From contig CM019701.1 of assembly GCA_009760885.1 (NCBI GenBank), positions 11,491,963 through 11,555,962 of the forward strand: a stretch of 64,000 nucleotides of DNA. The letters are read 5' to 3'. Position 1 is the first letter of the stretch; each line of letters opens with the position of its first letter. The stretch comes from Achatina immaculata. Taxonomy: Eukaryota; Mollusca; Gastropoda; Stylommatophora; Achatinidae. Under the pieces are notes generated by a model. That model saw only the letters and a list, made by a program, of their open reading frames with translations, made no database searches and had not been told where the DNA came from. The position numbers were made by a program, and so were the translations under genes. Positions 21,894-31,110 of the stretch are shown in pieces.

Positions 21894-22994
21894 TAGGAAG
21901 CAGGCGGCCAGGTGTAGGAAGCAGGCGGCCAGGTGTAGGAAGCAGGCGGCCAGGTGTAGGAAGCAGGCGGCCTAGTGTAGGAAGCAGGCGGCCTAGTGTA
22001 GGAAGCAGGCGGCCTAGTGTAGGAAGCAGGCGGCCAGGTGTAGGAAGCAGGCGGCCTAGTGTAGGAAGCAGGCGGCCTAGTGTAGGAAGCAGGCGGCCTA
22101 GTGTAGGAAGCAGGCGGCCAGGTGTAGGAAGCAGGCGGCCAGGTGTAGGAAGCAGGCGGCCAGGTGTAGGAAGCAGGCGGCCAGGTGTAGGAAGCAGGCG
22201 GCCTAGTGTAGGAAGCAGGCGGCCAGGTGTAGGAAGCAGGCGGCCAGGTGTAGGAAGCAGGCGGCCTAGTGTAGGAAGCAGGCGGCCAGGTGTAGGAAGC
22301 AGGCGGCCAGGTGTAGGAAGCAGGCGGCCTAGTGTAGGAAGCAGGCGGCCAGGTGTAGGAAGCAGGCGGCCTAGTGTAGGAAGCAGGCGGCCTAGTGTAG
22401 GAAGCACGCGGTCAGCTGTAGGAAGCAGGCGGCCTAGTGTAGGAAGCAGGCGGCCTAGTGTAGGAAGCACGCGGTCAGCTGTAGGAAGCAGGCGGCCTAG
22501 TGTAGGAAGCACGCGGTCAGCTGTAGGAAGCAGGCGGCCAGGTGTAGGAAGCAGGCGGCCTAGTGTAGGAAGCACGCGGTCAGCTGTAGGAAGCAGGCGG
22601 CCAGGTGTAGGAAGCAGGCGGCCAGGTGTAGGAAGCACGCGGTCAGCTGTAGGAAGCAGGCGGCCTAGTGTAGGAAGCAGGCGGCCAGGTGTAGGAAGCA
22701 GGCGGCCAGGTGTAGGAAGCAGGCGGCCAGGTGTAGGAAGCAGGCGGCCAGGTGTAGGGAGCATGCGGCCAGGTGTAGGAAGCAGGCGGTCAGGTGTAGG
22801 AAGCAGGCGGCCAGGTGTAGGAAGCAGGCGGCCAGGTGTAGGGAGCATGCGGTCAGGTGTAGGGAGCATGCGGTCAGGTGTAGGGAGCATGCGGTCAGGT
22901 GTAGGGAGCATGCGGTCAGGTGTAGGGAGCATGCGGTCAGGTGTAGGGAGCATGCGGTCAGGTGTAGGGAGCATGCTGTCAGCTGTAGGGAGCA
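21894..22994. repeat. 21-bp satellite array, second copy (about 52 monomers)
   Basis: Right part of the duplicated block. It follows the order of 18,361-19,460, with a few monomers changed; in particular GCAGGCCGCC monomers of copy 1 read GCAGGCGGCC here. Confidence 0.95.
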
Positions 22995-23201
22995 CGTGGC
23001 TCTTACTTTCAATAATTCTGCATTGTTATAAGAAAGATTGCTAAGCAACGAACTCCACCTATGTCTCCTCGCTTATGTTAAGTGTTTTGTTATCAGTTGT
23101 TAAAAATGTGAAAAAGAAGAAGAAGACAGGTTAAAATCAACATTATGTTACAGTCCTGAAGATGAGTGTGAGCAGATTAAGAAATGTGATCTGTCTATAG
23201 T
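22995..23201. other. Unique spacer, copy 2
   Basis: Second copy of the 207-bp spacer described at 19,461-19,667, in the same orientation and with the same neighbours on both sides. Confidence 0.95.
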
Positions 23202-24492
23202 CATGTGTCGTATATGTTGCTGACCAGTCAGTGTCGTATATGTGCTGGTCAGTCATGGTCGTATATGTTGCTGGTCAGTCATGTGTCGTATATGTTGCTG
23301 ACCAGTCATGTGTCGTATATGTGCTGGTCAGTCATGTGTATATGTTGCTGACCAGTCATGTGTCGTATATGTTGCTGACCAGTCATGTGTCGTATAGTTG
23401 CTGACCAGTCATGTGTCGTATATGTTGCTGGTCAGTCATGTGTCGTATATGTTGCTGGTCAGTCATGTGTCGTATATGTTGCTGACCAGTCATGTCGTAT
23501 ATGTTGTTGGTCAGTCATGTGTCGTATATGTGCTGGTCAGTCATGTGTCGTATATGTTGCTGACCAGTCATGTGTCGTATATGTTGCTGGTCAGTCATGT
23601 GTCGTATATGTTGCTGACCAGTCATGTGTCGTATATGTTGCTGACCAGTCATGTGTCGTATATGTTGCTGGTCAGTCATGTGTCGTATATGTTGCTGACC
23701 AGTCATGTGTCGTATATGTTGCTGGTCAGTCATGTCGTATATGTACTGGTCAGTCATGTGTATATGTTGCTGACCAGTCATGTGTCGTATATGTTGCTGG
23801 TCAGTCATGTGTTGTATATGTTGCTGGTCAGTCATGTGTCGTATATGTTGCTGGTCAGTCATGTGTCGTATATGTGCTGGTCAGTCATGTGTCGTATAGT
23901 TGCTGGTCAGTCATGTGTCGTATATGTTGCTGACCAGTCATGTGTCGTATATGTTGTTGGTCAGTCATGTGTATATGTTGCTGGTCAGTCATGTGTTGTA
24001 TATGTTGCTGGTCAGTCATGTGTCGTATATGTTGTGGTCAGTCATGTCGTATATGTTGCTGACCAGTCATGTGTCGTATATGTTGCTGGTCAGTCATGTG
24101 TCGTATATGTTGCTGACCAGTCATGTGTCGTATATGTTGCTGACCAGTCATGTGTCGTATATGTTACTGGTCAGTCATGTGATCGCATATGTTGCTGGTC
24201 AGTCATGTGTCGTATATGTTGCTGGTCAGTCATGTGTCGTATATGTTGCTGGTCAGTCATGTGTCGTATATGTTGCTGGTCAGTCATGTGTCGTATATGT
24301 TGCTGGTCAGTCATGTGTCGTATATGTTGCTGGTCAGTCATGTGTCGTATATATTTCTAGTAGATCATGTGATCGTAAATGTTGCTGGCCAGTCATATGA
24401 TCGTATATATTGCTAGTCAGTCATGTGATCGTATGTATTGTTGACCAGTCATATGATCGTATATGTTGCTGGTCAGTCATGTGTAATATCTG
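23202..24492. repeat. 27-bp satellite array, second copy, deletion-rich
   Basis: Same monomers as 19,668-21,893, but between 23,202 and 24,060 I count about fifteen 1-3 bp deletions at the same few places (CATGTG to CATG, TATATGTTG to TATATGTG, GTGTCGTATA to GTGTATA). From 24,060 to 24,350 the register is clean. The last monomers (24,350-24,492) are diverged (CATATGATCG, TTGCTAGTCAG, one CTGGCCAG) and mark the true right edge of the satellite. Confidence 0.95.
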
Positions 24493-25082
24493 TTAGTCCT
24501 GGAATACATTTTCGAATTTCACTGATCATAATCAGTTGGGATTCAAATTATGTTTTTGATCCATTTACATTCACATGTATTTCCATGCCCAGCATAAACA
24601 TAATTAGATTGATGAAACTTATGATAAAGAAAGTTCCTGGTTGAAGAAGATTGATGAAACTTATGATAAAGAAAGTTCCTGCGTTCAGACAATTGATAAA
24701 GAGAGGTTAAAGATAAGAAATAATTCTCATCAGTGCAATAGTACATTAAAAACTAGAATCAATCCCTTCCTACAAGTATGCTAGCACATTAAGTTAGAGA
24801 ATATGTCCCTTCCCACAAGTACGATAGTATGTTATAAAATGGAGAAGAAAGAAAAAGGACAAGAAGAAAATGCTTTTCAACTTATTATAATAAATACAGC
24901 TTAGTAGTACACTGTGTACAGCTGAGCGAGTTTAACAATACTGCTGGCACAGCTGCTTGTCGTAAAGTACCCAGCAAAACCAACCAGACTGATCAAAGAG
25001 ACATAACTTATAAATATTTCATCGCTAACGGGATACTGCCCCCTCCTTTTCAGGAGTAATAACAGTGAAATCGCAGCTGAAA
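24493..25082. other. No gene recognised; small duplications
   Basis: GATTGATGAAACTTATGATA plus AAGAAAGTTCCTG is present twice, 42 bp apart (24,607 and 24,649). A second, weaker doubling involves CCCTTCCTACAAGTATG and CCCTTCCCACAAGTACG (about 24,765 and 24,808). Confidence 0.5.
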
Positions 25083-25262
25083 TAATTTCATTCATTCATG
25101 GGATACGTCCTTTCCAGAACGTTGACCCTCTCACAGCCTCCCAGAATGCAGTACGGTCTTGTGCAAGTTGACCAGCGTCTTGCAGTGACACATTTAGACT
25201 TTCCGTGATGTCCTGAGTCCATCTACGACGAGATCGTCCCTTGTCTCTTTCTGGGCACTATG
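25083..25262 (-). pseudogene. LINE 3' tail, C-terminal RxRRRWxQDI domain
   Basis: Minus strand: RSRRRWTQDITESLNVSLQD, AGQLAQDRTAFWEAVRGSTF and WKGRIP before a stop, followed by a GAATGAAT-type tail (plus-strand ATTCATTCATGGG at 25,087). The order, RRWxQDI then AGxLAxxRxAxxxAV then F/Y-x-KG, is the extreme C terminus of the same broad LINE group as the copies at 27.0, 28.8, 44.5 and 59.4 kb, but a different subfamily. Only about 60 codons survive, the short remnant expected from strong 5' truncation. Confidence 0.75.
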
Positions 25263-25840
25263 CCTTCTACTAATAATTTCATAGTTTAAAAAATCTCAAA
25301 AGCATTTGACTACTTTATTTAACTTGAAATGTTATGTGAAAATAAATATCATTAAAAAATATCAAATATGATATTATATTTAGACAAATGCTGAAAAAGA
25401 GTGCACTGACAAGAAAATGTTGACAACCACTGGTAAACAGTTTTCTCAGCTAACTTTTGTCTGTAGAGACAGACACAGGAGGCAGCCGCCAGGTATCTGT
25501 TTTGGTCTGTTTTGGCGAACATTAAACGCGCTCAGGGCACTTACATTAGCCCGCAGCCTGGCAAAACTCATCTGACATATGACCTATTTTATAATAAAGT
25601 GTTTTGTATCTTATGTAGTTTATTGAATCCTGTGCTGACAGTAACAAACAGAACGATTGTTGCTGATACTCACCGCTAATGGACGCAACTGAAAGTACAC
25701 GGGATCTGTAGAATACTTCAAGCATTGAACTAAATTAATTGCTGAATGATGGCGGTGCTATAGCGTCAGGGCCATCAATTCCTCTCTCTCTTCTGATGAG
25801 GCTCGAGAATAGCTGCTAGATGACACTTGGGCATCGGCAT
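25263..25840. other. No gene recognised
   Basis: AT-rich sequence. GAGACAGACACAGGAGGCAG near 25,467 is the only compositional break. Confidence 0.5.
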
Positions 25841-26037
25841 TTTTTGATGGTTTAACTGGGGCATTTCTTGATGGTTTAACTGGGGCATTTCTTGATGGTT
25901 TAACTGGGGCATTTCTTGATGGTTTAACTGGGGCATTTCTTGATGGTTTAACTGGGGCATTTCTTGATGAAACCATCAAGAAATCCCCCAGTTAAACCAT
26001 CAAGAAACCATCAACTGGGGCATTTCTTGATGGTTTA
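25841..26037. repeat. 24-bp minisatellite with inverted end
   Basis: About five and a half direct copies of a 24-bp unit (GGGGCATTTCTTGATGGTTT then AACT) occupy 25,841-25,969. The array then turns round: the next two units (25,974-26,016) are on the opposite strand, and a last partial unit (26,014-26,037) is direct again. The turn forms the hairpin listed separately. Confidence 0.9.
25936..26007. repeat. Hairpin: two 34-bp arms, 4-nt loop, one mismatch
   Basis: Left arm 25,936-25,969, loop AAAC 25,970-25,973, right arm 25,974-26,007. Thirty-three of 34 positions pair by eye (the left arm has GGGGCAT where the complement of the right arm has GGGGGAT). It sits exactly at the point where the 24-bp array inverts. 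Confidence 0.9.
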
Positions 26038-26150
26038 ACAGGCAAAAGTTCTACCAGAGTCCGTGTTCAAATCACAGGTAATTCTCTTGTGATTTTTCTT
26101 TCTCTCACTAGAGTGCTTTGTCTACGATTTTTTCGAGGTCTACTCCTACA
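26038..26150. repeat. Inverted partner of 29,866-29,976
   Basis: The reverse complement of this stretch (GTAGACAAAGCACT, GTGAGAGAAAGAAAAATCAC, GACTCTGGTAGAAC) aligns over about 105 bp with 29,866-29,976 (ATAGACAAAGCACT, GTGAGAGAAAGAAAAATCAC, GACTCCGGTAAAAC). Part of it (26,075 onward) belongs to the 1,780-bp duplication and so recurs at 27,855. Confidence 0.75.
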
Positions 26151-26239
26151 AAACTGTGTTCTCTTACTTTTCTATGTAAACAGATCTGGACTAATTTCTC
26201 CTTCCCCCCCCCCCCCCCCTGGTATCGCAAACACCTGAT

Positions 26240-27000
26240 ACTGGATGAGAAATTTGCTTAGACAGATTTGGCGCAACAGGCTGACATATGACACATAATT
26301 GCTAATCTTAAGACTCAGTTTTCACAGTTTTGAAAAGAAGAGGGTGGGCCGATTTGACCAGCTGACAATTAGAAAAACCTAAGAGTGTGTTCCTTTGGGC
26401 AATTGACTTACGATATATCAGCCAGGCATGCAGTTTTAAGGGAAGAGGAACAAAACGAAAGGGAAGTAAAAAGACGCACAGAAGACAAGTAAGAGAACAA
26501 GAAAGAGAACGAGACAAAATAGAACAAGAAGTAGTTTTAGGACAGCCTGAAGATGTGTTTCACGTTAGAAAAGTGGTTATTAGTACTGCGTGAGGAATGC
26601 AGAAGATTTGATAGTTTTGAAACTTTGTGTAAAGTGATTCAGACGAGGGGCTGAGCACGTGGTCAGATCTAATCTAGCACAGAGCTTGGAAGTGATCTCG
26701 TATCACGTGTAGAGCTGAGAATATTGCCGAAGTGCTGTATCTAGAATATGATAGATTTGATGTTGTGAAACACTGTTTAGGTGATTTCGTGATGAACCAA
26801 GGAGATGCATTTTCTAGTCCAAGTGATGTTACCAGCTATTGCAGCGGAACCATTGTTAGATGGAAGTTTTCAAAATCTGTAACTTGTGTGCAGAGACTTG
26901 ATTTATTGAAGCTCGCATTATCTGTGAGGTCATTCGTGATGTGTGTGAAGATAACGTCTACTGGTGTTCTTCGAGTGAGGTGGGTCTATAAATAACATCA
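26240..27000 (+). repeat. LTR-like dispersed repeat (repeated at 28,020-28,780)
   Basis: Three blocks are shared in the same order with 54,430-54,900: CTTACGATATATCAGCCAGG (about 26,405; there CTTACGACATATAAGTCAGG), GAATATTGCCGAAGTG with CTAGAATATGA (about 26,717; there GAACATTGCTGAAAT with GTAGAATATGA) and GTGATGAACCAAGGA (about 26,790; there TTTGTGAACCAAGGA). An internal TATA-like word and the lack of coding content would fit a solo LTR, but I cannot show TG..CA ends or a target duplication. The 68- and 87-codon open frames inside it match nothing known to me. Confidence 0.35.
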
Positions 27001-27032
27001 ACTTATGGTGAAATTGACAAGGAATAACAAAT

Positions 27033-27480
27033 GTTCTAGAGGCCATTCATAAATTCATTTGCATGTCCCTTGCGGTACTTTGCCTCCCAAACAGCACTCC
27101 TGTAGGCCTCTCGGTTGTGAGCAAGATGGCCTGCTGCTGATGCATCTATTTGCAGATCATCAACGATGTCTTGCAGCCATCTTCGCTTTGGTCTTCCTCT
27201 CTTTCTTTTTCCCATTATGTACCCTTCCAAGACGGTCTTCTGTAGATTATCATACAGTTTAATGTGTCCGAAATATTTAAGTTTTTTCACTTTAATCCTC
27301 TTTACTAGCCAGCCTTCTTCAATATTAAGTTCTTGTAATATGGATATATGTGTTCTTTTTTGTGTCCATGATATTTGAAGAACTCTTCTGTAACATTTAC
27401 ATTCAAAGGCATTTATGTGTTTCTCAGCTGTTTTGTTAAGTGTTCAGGTTCTCGAGGCCACAGCCTAAAATAGCAGGGAG
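27033..27480 (-). pseudogene. LINE 3' tail (GAAT-tailed family), copy 1
   Basis: Minus strand: AEKHINAFECKCYRRVLQIS, WTQKRTHISILQELNIEEGW, KKLKYFGHIKL, LEGYIMGKRKRGRPKRRWLQ and DASAAGHLAHNREAYRSAVW, ending in KGHANEFMNGL before the stop. This is the region C-terminal to the polymerase of a widespread invertebrate LINE group (FGHIxR, KRKRGRPRRRWLQDI, AGxLAxNRxAYRxAV). The last 84 codons are uninterrupted; upstream there are stops (for instance in AVASRT, stop, TLNK). The family has an ATGAATGAATG-type tail, seen here only as one GAATG unit. A second, identical copy lies at 28,813-29,260 because of the 1,780-bp duplication. Confidence 0.88.
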
Positions 27481-27854
27481 AGTATTATTGATTCAAGTGC
27501 CAGAATTATAAGACTGTATCATTTCGTACTTCTCATCATCATAATGAACTGTATAAATCAGAACTTCTTCAATAATATAATAGTTCACAAACTAAATGTG
27601 TTATACAGAGACTCCTCAAGTATGGAATTAGAGAAGTTGCTGGTCCGCGGAATCTGCCGTGGGCGTCTGTTACAAAAAAAAAAACAAAAAAACTCAAGGT
27701 CTTTTTTTTAAATTGTGAAATGTGAAATGTTTAACAAGCGATGCCCAGAGAGTCCTGTGTGAGGGGGGGGGGGGGGGCTTTGTCCACTTTTTTTTCTGAT
27801 GTGCTCTGTTGTGCAACCTCGGGGACAAAGTAGTGTGATATAGATCTTTACAAA

Positions 27855-29634
27855 CAGGTAATTCTCTTGTGATTTTTCTTTCTCTCACTAGAGTGCTTTG
27901 TCTACGATTTTTTCGAGGTCTACTCCTACAAAACTGTGTTCTCTTACTTTTCTATGTAAACAGATCTGGACTAATTTCTCCTTCCCCCCCCCCCCCCCCT
28001 GGTATCGCAAACACCTGATACTGGATGAGAAATTTGCTTAGACAGATTTGGCGCAACAGGCTGACATATGACACATAATTGCTAATCTTAAGACTCAGTT
28101 TTCACAGTTTTGAAAAGAAGAGGGTGGGCCGATTTGACCAGCTGACAATTAGAAAAACCTAAGAGTGTGTTCCTTTGGGCAATTGACTTACGATATATCA
28201 GCCAGGCATGCAGTTTTAAGGGAAGAGGAACAAAACGAAAGGGAAGTAAAAAGACGCACAGAAGACAAGTAAGAGAACAAGAAAGAGAACGAGACAAAAT
28301 AGAACAAGAAGTAGTTTTAGGACAGCCTGAAGATGTGTTTCACGTTAGAAAAGTGGTTATTAGTACTGCGTGAGGAATGCAGAAGATTTGATAGTTTTGA
28401 AACTTTGTGTAAAGTGATTCAGACGAGGGGCTGAGCACGTGGTCAGATCTAATCTAGCACAGAGCTTGGAAGTGATCTCGTATCACGTGTAGAGCTGAGA
28501 ATATTGCCGAAGTGCTGTATCTAGAATATGATAGATTTGATGTTGTGAAACACTGTTTAGGTGATTTCGTGATGAACCAAGGAGATGCATTTTCTAGTCC
28601 AAGTGATGTTACCAGCTATTGCAGCGGAACCATTGTTAGATGGAAGTTTTCAAAATCTGTAACTTGTGTGCAGAGACTTGATTTATTGAAGCTCGCATTA
28701 TCTGTGAGGTCATTCGTGATGTGTGTGAAGATAACGTCTACTGGTGTTCTTCGAGTGAGGTGGGTCTATAAATAACATCAACTTATGGTGAAATTGACAA
28801 GGAATAACAAATGTTCTAGAGGCCATTCATAAATTCATTTGCATGTCCCTTGCGGTACTTTGCCTCCCAAACAGCACTCCTGTAGGCCTCTCGGTTGTGA
28901 GCAAGATGGCCTGCTGCTGATGCATCTATTTGCAGATCATCAACGATGTCTTGCAGCCATCTTCGCTTTGGTCTTCCTCTCTTTCTTTTTCCCATTATGT
29001 ACCCTTCCAAGACGGTCTTCTGTAGATTATCATACAGTTTAATGTGTCCGAAATATTTAAGTTTTTTCACTTTAATCCTCTTTACTAGCCAGCCTTCTTC
29101 AATATTAAGTTCTTGTAATATGGATATATGTGTTCTTTTTTGTGTCCATGATATTTGAAGAACTCTTCTGTAACATTTACATTCAAAGGCATTTATGTGT
29201 TTCTCAGCTGTTTTGTTAAGTGTTCAGGTTCTCGAGGCCACAGCCTAAAATAGCAGGGAGAGTATTATTGATTCAAGTGCCAGAATTATAAGACTGTATC
29301 ATTTCGTACTTCTCATCATCATAATGAACTGTATAAATCAGAACTTCTTCAATAATATAATAGTTCACAAACTAAATGTGTTATACAGAGACTCCTCAAG
29401 TATGGAATTAGAGAAGTTGCTGGTCCGCGGAATCTGCCGTGGGCGTCTGTTACAAAAAAAAAAACAAAAAAACTCAAGGTCTTTTTTTTAAATTGTGAAA
29501 TGTGAAATGTTTAACAAGCGATGCCCAGAGAGTCCTGTGTGAGGGGGGGGGGGGGGGCTTTGTCCACTTTTTTTTCTGATGTGCTCTGTTGTGCAACCTC
29601 GGGGACAAAGTAGTGTGATATAGATCTTTACAAA
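27855..29634. repeat. 1,780-bp tandem duplication, copy 2
   Basis: Second copy of 26,075-27,854, directly adjoining and in the same orientation. It ends at ACAGGGAAAAAAAAAG, after which the 43-bp array starts. The absence of differences even in homopolymers points to a very recent event or to an assembly duplication. Confidence 0.93.
28813..29260 (-). pseudogene. LINE 3' tail (GAAT-tailed family), duplicated copy
   Basis: Same sequence as 27,033-27,480, carried along by the 1,780-bp tandem duplication and therefore not an independent insertion. The uninterrupted C-terminal 84 codons lie at 28,816-29,070. Confidence 0.88.
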
Positions 29635-29654
29635 CAGGGAAAAAAAAAGCTTCC

Positions 29655-29872
29655 GTAGAGTAAAGTAACAGAACACAGTGTTGTATGATTAGACCTGGTA
29701 GAGTAAAGTAACAGAGCACAGTGTTGTATGATTAGACCTGGTAATGTAAAGTAACAGAACACAGTGTTGTATGATTAGACCTGGTAATGTAAAGTAACAG
29801 AACACAGTGTTGTATGATTAGACCTGGTAATGTAAAGTAACAGAACACAGTGTTGTATGATTAGACCTGAAA
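29655..29872. repeat. 43-bp minisatellite, 5 copies
   Basis: Unit GTAATGTAAAGTAACAGAAC followed by ACAGTGTTGTATGATTAGAC and CTG. The first two copies have GTAGAG in place of GTAATG. The array leads straight into the inverted partner of 26,038-26,150. Confidence 0.95.
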
Positions 29873-29976
29873 AACGTCATAGACAAAGCACTTTTAAACG
29901 TGAGAGAAAGAAAAATCACCTGGGACTTGAATCACAGACTCCGGTAAAACGAGCAGCCGCCCAGCCAGGAAAGAAC
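29866..29976. repeat. Inverted partner of 26,038-26,150
   Basis: Contains CCTGGGACTTGAATCACAGA, then CTCCGGTAAAAC. Lies on the other side of the 1,780-bp duplication, so two inverted copies of a roughly 105-bp module bracket it. The GGGACTTGAAT word faintly recalls the complement of a tRNA T-arm, so a tRNA-derived SINE end is possible but unproven. Confidence 0.7.
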
Positions 29977-30217
29977 AGCTTTATTGTGTGTTAAGCTTTA
30001 AGATGACTTCACTGTCTAGCAGCCAAACTATGATGGCTTCCGACAGTTGGGCAGTTGCGAGAAAAACAAAGATAACGCCAGAAAGAGACTGATCTTTGAT
30101 GTTATTGAAACCTGGATAAGTTCAGACAACGTGTTCGTGAAGATCATGCAAACTAAGCCAGCACAGCAGATGGATGTCTTCCAGCGCCACAGTTTCCTCA
30201 CTACTGTGAAGTATACA
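29977..30217. other. No gene recognised
   Basis: Two overlapping frames (from ATG at about 30,002 and about 30,047) are open for 29 and 70 codons; the longer runs into the following tandem array. No family match that I know. Confidence 0.45.
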
Positions 30218-30693
30218 AGATTCGATGTACAGTATGTGTGTTCTGTTTTTACGTTTTAAAGAAGTCGATGTACAGTATGTGTGTTCTGCTTTTACGTTTT
30301 AAAGAAGTCGATGTACAGTATGTGTGTTCTGCTTTTACGTTTTAAAGAAGTCGATGTACAGTATGTGTGTTCTGCTTTTACGTTTTAAAGAAGTCGATGT
30401 ACAGTATGTGTGTTCTGCTTTTACGTTTTAAAGAAGTCGATGTACAGTATGTGTGTTCTGCTTTTACGTTTTAAAGAAGTCGATGTACAGTATGTGTGTT
30501 CTGCTTTTACGTTTTAAAGAAGTCGATGTACAGTATGTGTGTTCTGCTTTTACGTTTTAAAGAAGTCGATGTACAGTATGTGTGTTCTGCTTTTACGTTT
30601 TAAAGAAGTCGATGTACAGTATGTGTGTTCTGCTTTTACGTTTTAAAGAAGTCGATGTACAGTATGTGTGTTCTGCTTTTACGTTTTAAAGAA
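30218..30693. repeat. 43-bp minisatellite array (11 copies)
   Basis: Unit GAAGTCGATGTACAGTATGT followed by GTGTTCTGCTTTTACGTTTT and AAA. Nearly perfect: the only clear variant is TTCTGTTTTT in the first copy. Such uniformity implies recent expansion. Confidence 0.96.
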
Positions 30694-30734
30694 GACTACA
30701 GAAAATGGAAGCGTGGTTACGAATGAGGCAGTGA

Positions 30735-31110
30735 TTAAAAAATCACAAAAGTTCAAAATCAGACTCCGGCGCCACTGCATTCAGGACAGCCTCATATATG
30801 CCCCGCCGCATGCCGCAGCCTTCATCCAAGACTATGTTTGCTAAAAGTTCCCATCAAGAGTTGGTTCTTTACGATGCGCTTTCTGCCACACAGTTCAGAT
30901 TTTCCTACCAGCACCTTTAAACTTATCTTAGCTCCAGCAATCGCTTCACAGCCACGTTGTTCTTCCATTCCTGCTCTTCATTTTTCCCGCAGTCTTTCAA
31001 ATATGGCTTTAGCAATGTCGCTCTTGTCCATTCTCAGCCTGTCATTTGTTTTAGCCTGCCCAGCAAGTCCATCTGTCACTTCACTGCCATTTACTACCTA
31101 ATGCCCTGGA
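30735..31110 (-). pseudogene. Possible LINE RNase H/C-terminal remnant
   Basis: Minus strand, about 31,100 down: GSEVTDGLAGQAKTNDRLRM, then KSDIAKAIFERLREK before a stop. This resembles the end of LINE RNase H domains (GNExADxLAK, then a helix). The 3' part (about 30,735-30,805; GHI, stop, GCPECSGAGV) resembles the EHILxxCPxxxxAR motif near the C terminus of such proteins and matches 56,425-56,500. Everything is short and broken, so the call is tentative. On the plus strand an 87-codon open frame is the shadow of this region. Confidence 0.35.

Larger units (their letters stand above)
18361..23201. repeat. 3,534-bp tandem segmental duplication of array-spacer-array
   Basis: Positions from about 18,361 to 19,667 match 21,895 to 23,201 at a constant offset of 3,534. 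The 21-bp monomer variants follow in the same order (for instance three CTAG monomers, one CAGG, three CTAG, four CAGG), followed by the 207-bp spacer. The junction is at 21,891-21,895, where a 27-bp monomer (GTCGTATATGT) changes directly into a 21-bp monomer (TGTAGGAAGC) with only the TGT overlap. The same 21-bp block is also found at 17,395-18,360, so it exists three times. Confidence 0.9.
26075..27854. repeat. 1,780-bp tandem duplication, copy 1
   Basis: Every stretch that I compared in 26,075-27,854 recurs at 27,855-29,634 with the same wording, including a 16-C run (about 26,204-26,219) and a 15-G run (about 27,763-27,777). ACAGG stands at all three boundaries (26,074, 27,854 and 29,634). 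The unit contains an LTR-like repeat (26.2-27.0 kb) and a minus-strand LINE tail (27.0-27.5 kb). Confidence 0.93.

Noticed and set aside
15945..24492. CRISPR array
   Set aside because: Repeats are contiguous and spacers are not unique; there are no cas genes and the surroundings are metazoan-type transposons.
26387..26995. 68- and 87-codon frames inside the LTR-like repeat as gag remnants
   Set aside because: No zinc knuckle or capsid motif. Lysine/arginine-rich composition alone (KRKGSKKTHRRQ) is not enough.
27059..27262. Plus-strand frame MHVPCGTLPPKQHSCRPLGC and its copies at 28,839, 44,520 and 59,504-59,695
   Set aside because: It is the antisense of the LINE C terminus; conservation among copies comes from the LINE coding strand.
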